Assembly (NCBI GenBank): GCA_903930665.1
Contig: CAIYZI010000472.1
Span: 1-14,930 of the forward strand
Length of the DNA stretch: 14,930 nt
From: an uncultured beta proteobacterium
Lineage (GTDB): Bacteria; Pseudomonadota; Gammaproteobacteria; Burkholderiales; Burkholderiaceae
Direction of reading: 5' to 3'
The notes beneath the pieces are model-generated. The model was given only the letters and a program-made list of their open reading frames with translations, was not told where the DNA came from and searched no databases. Shown piece after piece: positions 12,673 through 14,930 of this stretch; position 1 is the first letter of the stretch, and each line of letters begins with the position of its first letter. The translations under genes were made by a program, and so were the position numbers.

Positions 12673-13635
12673 ATGAGTATTTTAGTAACTGGAGCAGCGG
12701 GATTTATAGGAACTAATTTGGTTAGAAATTTATTATCTAATGGGGAAATTGTTATTGGTGTTGATAATTTATGTAGAGGGTCGATCAATAATATTGAAGA
12801 ATTAATAGCTAACCCTAATTTTTCATTTTATAAGATAGATATTTCTAACCTATTGGAATTCAAGAATTTGATGGTTGAGATTAATGCTAGGACCCCTATT
12901 ACAGAGGTCTGGCACATGGCTGCTAATTCAGATATTCCCGCGGGAATAGAGGACTCTTTCATAGATCTGCGCGATACCTTTATGACAACTTTTAATACGC
13001 TTTCAATCATGAAAGAGTTTGGAATAAAAGTAATATCCTTTGCATCCAGTTCAGCTATTTATGGTGATCTAGGGTCCATACCCCTTACAGAGAGTATTGG
13101 ACCAATTCTCCCAATTTCAAATTATGGAGCAATGAAATTAGCCTCGGAGGCGCTAATTTCTGCTGCCACTGAGAGTTATTTGACAAAGTCTTATATTTTC
13201 AGATTCCCAAATGTAATTGGCGTGCCGGCAACCCATGGCGTAATGTTGGATTTTATTAAAAGGCTTGCACAAAATTCCTCATCTCTTCAGGTTCTCGGAA
13301 ATGGAACCCAACAAAAGGGGTATCTTCATGTTGATGAGCTTATTGATGCCATGCTTTTTATCAAGAATGAGTCTAGCGAAAAAGTATCAGTATTCAATAT
13401 AGGCTGCGGAGACCAGGGGATTACTGTTAAAGATATTGCGAAAGAGACGGTTAGACAAGCTTCTCCGGGGGCTGAAATTGTTTATGGTGATGGAGATAAG
13501 GGTTGGGTTGGAGATGTGCCTAAGTTTATTTACTCCATTGATAAGTTGAAGAAACTAGGCTGGTCCCCAAAATTAAATTCAGCTCAGGCGGTAGCAAAAG
13601 CGATTTCCCAAATCATTAAACAGGAAAGTAAATGA
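12673..13635 (+). CDS. NAD-dependent epimerase/dehydratase (extended SDR)
   Basis: 320-residue extended short-chain dehydrogenase/reductase acting on a nucleotide sugar. The N-terminal Rossmann fold shows GAAGFIG (G7, G10, G13) and a DN pair (VDNLCRGS) that favours NAD. The catalytic pair is Y151 and K155 in YGAMK, with the serine region in FASSSAIYGD before it. The C-terminal half holds the substrate domain: GNGTQQKGYLHVDE and VFNIGCGDQG are typical of UDP- or GDP-sugar epimerases. The start has a weak AAGGG ribosome site 12 bases after the flippase. Its TGA overlaps the ATG of the next gene (ATGA), so the two are coupled. The reaction could be epimerisation or dehydration; the substrate is not determined. 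Confidence 0.87.
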   Translation: MSILVTGAAGFIGTNLVRNLLSNGEIVIGVDNLCRGSINNIEELIANPNFSFYKIDISNLLEFKNLMVEINARTPITEVWHMAANSDIPAGIEDSFIDLRDTFMTTFNTLSIMKEFGIKVISFASSSAIYGDLGSIPLTESIGPILPISNYGAMKLASEALISAATESYLTKSYIFRFPNVIGVPATHGVMLDFIKRLAQNSSSLQVLGNGTQQKGYLHVDELIDAMLFIKNESSEKVSVFNIGCGDQGITVKDIAKETVRQASPGAEIVYGDGDKGWVGDVPKFIYSIDKLKKLGWSPKLNSAQAVAKAISQIIKQESK

Positions 13636-14930
13636 AGCAAGCAGTTATCCTTGCTGGCGGTAAAGGTACCAGATTGAGGGAGCGTCTAGGAGATCTTCCC
13701 AAGCCCTTAATTGATGTTGCTGGCTCCCCTCTTTTGGAGCGTCAAATAGACTTACTTAAAAGATATGGCTTTGATAGCATTTATATCCTAGTCAACTATC
13801 AGGCAAAAAAAATAGTTGATTTTTGTGAGAGTAAAAATAATTGGGATATTCAAATTAAATGCATAGATGATGGGGAGCCGAGAGGCACAGCCGGCGCAGT
13901 TTTGAAAATTCTTGATTTGCTTCAAGATGAGTTTCTTGTCATTTATGGAGACACGATGCTGGAGGTTGATTTGCACCGCTTTTATCTTTTCCATAAAGAA
14001 TTACCTACGGTAGGAGCTACGTTATTCCTTCATCCAAATGATCATCCAAACGATTCAGACCTCGTAGAAATAAATGACAAGCATATGATCACTGGGTTTA
14101 ATTCATACCCGCATCCAGAGAATGCTTTTTTTGCAAATTTAGTTAATGCGGCACTCTATTGGGTTTGTAAATCAGCCATTAAGAATTATGTGGGATTAAA
14201 TGGCGTTATAGATTTTGGTAGAGATTTGTTTCCAAGAATGCTGAAGGAAGGCGTTTTATTAAGGGGTTATAACAGCCCTGAATACATAAAGGATGCGGGA
14301 ACTCCATCACGTATCGATAGGGTAATTCAGGATTATAAGTCTGGAAAAATTCAAAGAGCCAGTCTGCAATATAAGCAGAAAGCAATCTTTGTTGATAGGG
14401 ATGGAACTTTAAATTATGAAGTTAATTATCTACACAATTTAAAGCAGCTTAAGTTATACCCAGGCATCGGGGAGTCAATCAGACGCTTAAATCATTCTGA
14501 GTACAAGGTTTGCGTGATAACAAATCAGCCTGTAATTGCAAGGGGTGGTTGTTCAGAAGATGATTTAAAGCAGATCCATAATAAGTTGGAAACTTTAATT
14601 GCAAAAAGCGGCGCCTATGTTGACAGGGTTTTCTACTGTCCCCATCATCCGGATTCCGGGTTTGATGGAGAAGTTCTTTCATATAAAATAATTTGTAGCT
14701 GTCGTAAGCCAAATACGTTGATGATTGATCGGGCTGTAAGCGAGCTAAATATCGCGAAAGATGGCTCATGGTTAATAGGGGACACCTCAACCGATATTCA
14801 ATGTGCAAAAAATTCAGGGCTGAGATCTATCTTGGTTGAGACAGGATTTTCTGGTTTAGATGAAAAATATTACGTAACTCCTGATTTTGTCGTTAAAGAT
14901 TTTTCAACTGCTGTAAATTTTATATTGGAT
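13632..14930 (+). CDS. fused heptose-1-phosphate nucleotidyltransferase / heptose-bisphosphate phosphatase (3' partial)
   Basis: Open from ATG 13632 to the right edge (433 codons, no stop). Residues 1-240 are a sugar-phosphate nucleotidyltransferase: LAGGKGTRL (7-15), K24 in PKPL, GDT (D107) and DAGTP. Residues from about 252 are a HAD phosphatase of the GmhB type: DRDGT (nucleophile D255, acid D257), ITNQP, zinc ligands C336, H338, C355 and C357, and GDTSTD (D384). Together they would catalyse two of the steps to NDP-D-glycero-D-manno-heptose, a core or O-antigen sugar: removal of the 7-phosphate and transfer of the nucleotide. GmhB and HddC/HldE-like activities are usually separate proteins, so the fusion is notable. 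The HAD part is nearly complete at the edge, so few residues are missing. A GDP- rather than ADP-linked product is likelier but not certain. Confidence 0.9.
   Translation, partial: MKQAVILAGGKGTRLRERLGDLPKPLIDVAGSPLLERQIDLLKRYGFDSIYILVNYQAKKIVDFCESKNNWDIQIKCIDDGEPRGTAGAVLKILDLLQDEFLVIYGDTMLEVDLHRFYLFHKELPTVGATLFLHPNDHPNDSDLVEINDKHMITGFNSYPHPENAFFANLVNAALYWVCKSAIKNYVGLNGVIDFGRDLFPRMLKEGVLLRGYNSPEYIKDAGTPSRIDRVIQDYKSGKIQRASLQYKQKAIFVDRDGTLNYEVNYLHNLKQLKLYPGIGESIRRLNHSEYKVCVITNQPVIARGGCSEDDLKQIHNKLETLIAKSGAYVDRVFYCPHHPDSGFDGEVLSYKIICSCRKPNTLMIDRAVSELNIAKDGSWLIGDTSTDIQCAKNSGLRSILVETGFSGLDEKYYVTPDFVVKDFSTAVNFILD

Overview
The window reads as a mobile or horizontally acquired island (about 1-9,900) lying next to the start of a lipopolysaccharide/O-antigen gene cluster (about 10,000 to the right edge). 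AT-rich base composition, an EPS-associated MarR-type regulator, a JUMPStart/ops-like leader and a heptose nucleotide-sugar gene suggest a Gram-negative proteobacterium. A low-GC freshwater betaproteobacterium such as Polynucleobacter is my best guess, made by impression and not by any search.

Left part (183-3724). A full-length phage/island integrase (186-1592) is followed by three small leftward genes: a proline-rich protein, a 48-residue protein and a DUF6641-like protein. A 385-base gap (2830-3214) holds a dense set of short tandem and inverted repeats. A rightward gene of unknown function (3215-3724) follows, closed by a clear terminator.

Middle part (3725-9900). A catalytic-domain-only (FimB-sized) tyrosine recombinase (3997-4569) converges on an unknown 301-residue gene (4576-5481). 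Divergent from that gene runs a rightward operon of two unknown proteins, a small clamp-loader-like AAA+ ATPase and two more unknown proteins (5727-8751). Its leader carries a perfect copy of the ribosomal boxA antitermination sequence behind a short hairpin. The part ends with a XerC/D-like recombinase split by an in-frame TAA (8914-9900). Three nearly identical 19-bp palindromes sit exactly on the stop codons at 4569, 8258 and 8751, two of them followed at once by intrinsic terminators. No capsid, portal, terminase, conjugation or recognisable replication-initiation gene is present, so the element is not an ordinary prophage or ICE. It looks like an integrated element with its own recombinases, an orphan clamp-loader-like ATPase and unknown cargo.

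Right part (9901-14930). A good sigma70-type promoter (10008-10036) leads into an ops/JUMPStart-like element (10100-10112) and the MarR-type regulator. Then come a TylF/MycF-like methyltransferase, a Wzx-like flippase, a YxxxK sugar epimerase/dehydratase and a fused heptose-phosphate nucleotidyltransferase/heptose-bisphosphate phosphatase that runs off the edge. Spacing is tight (4-base gap, 12-base gap, ATGA overlap), so these are probably one transcript making and exporting surface polysaccharide.
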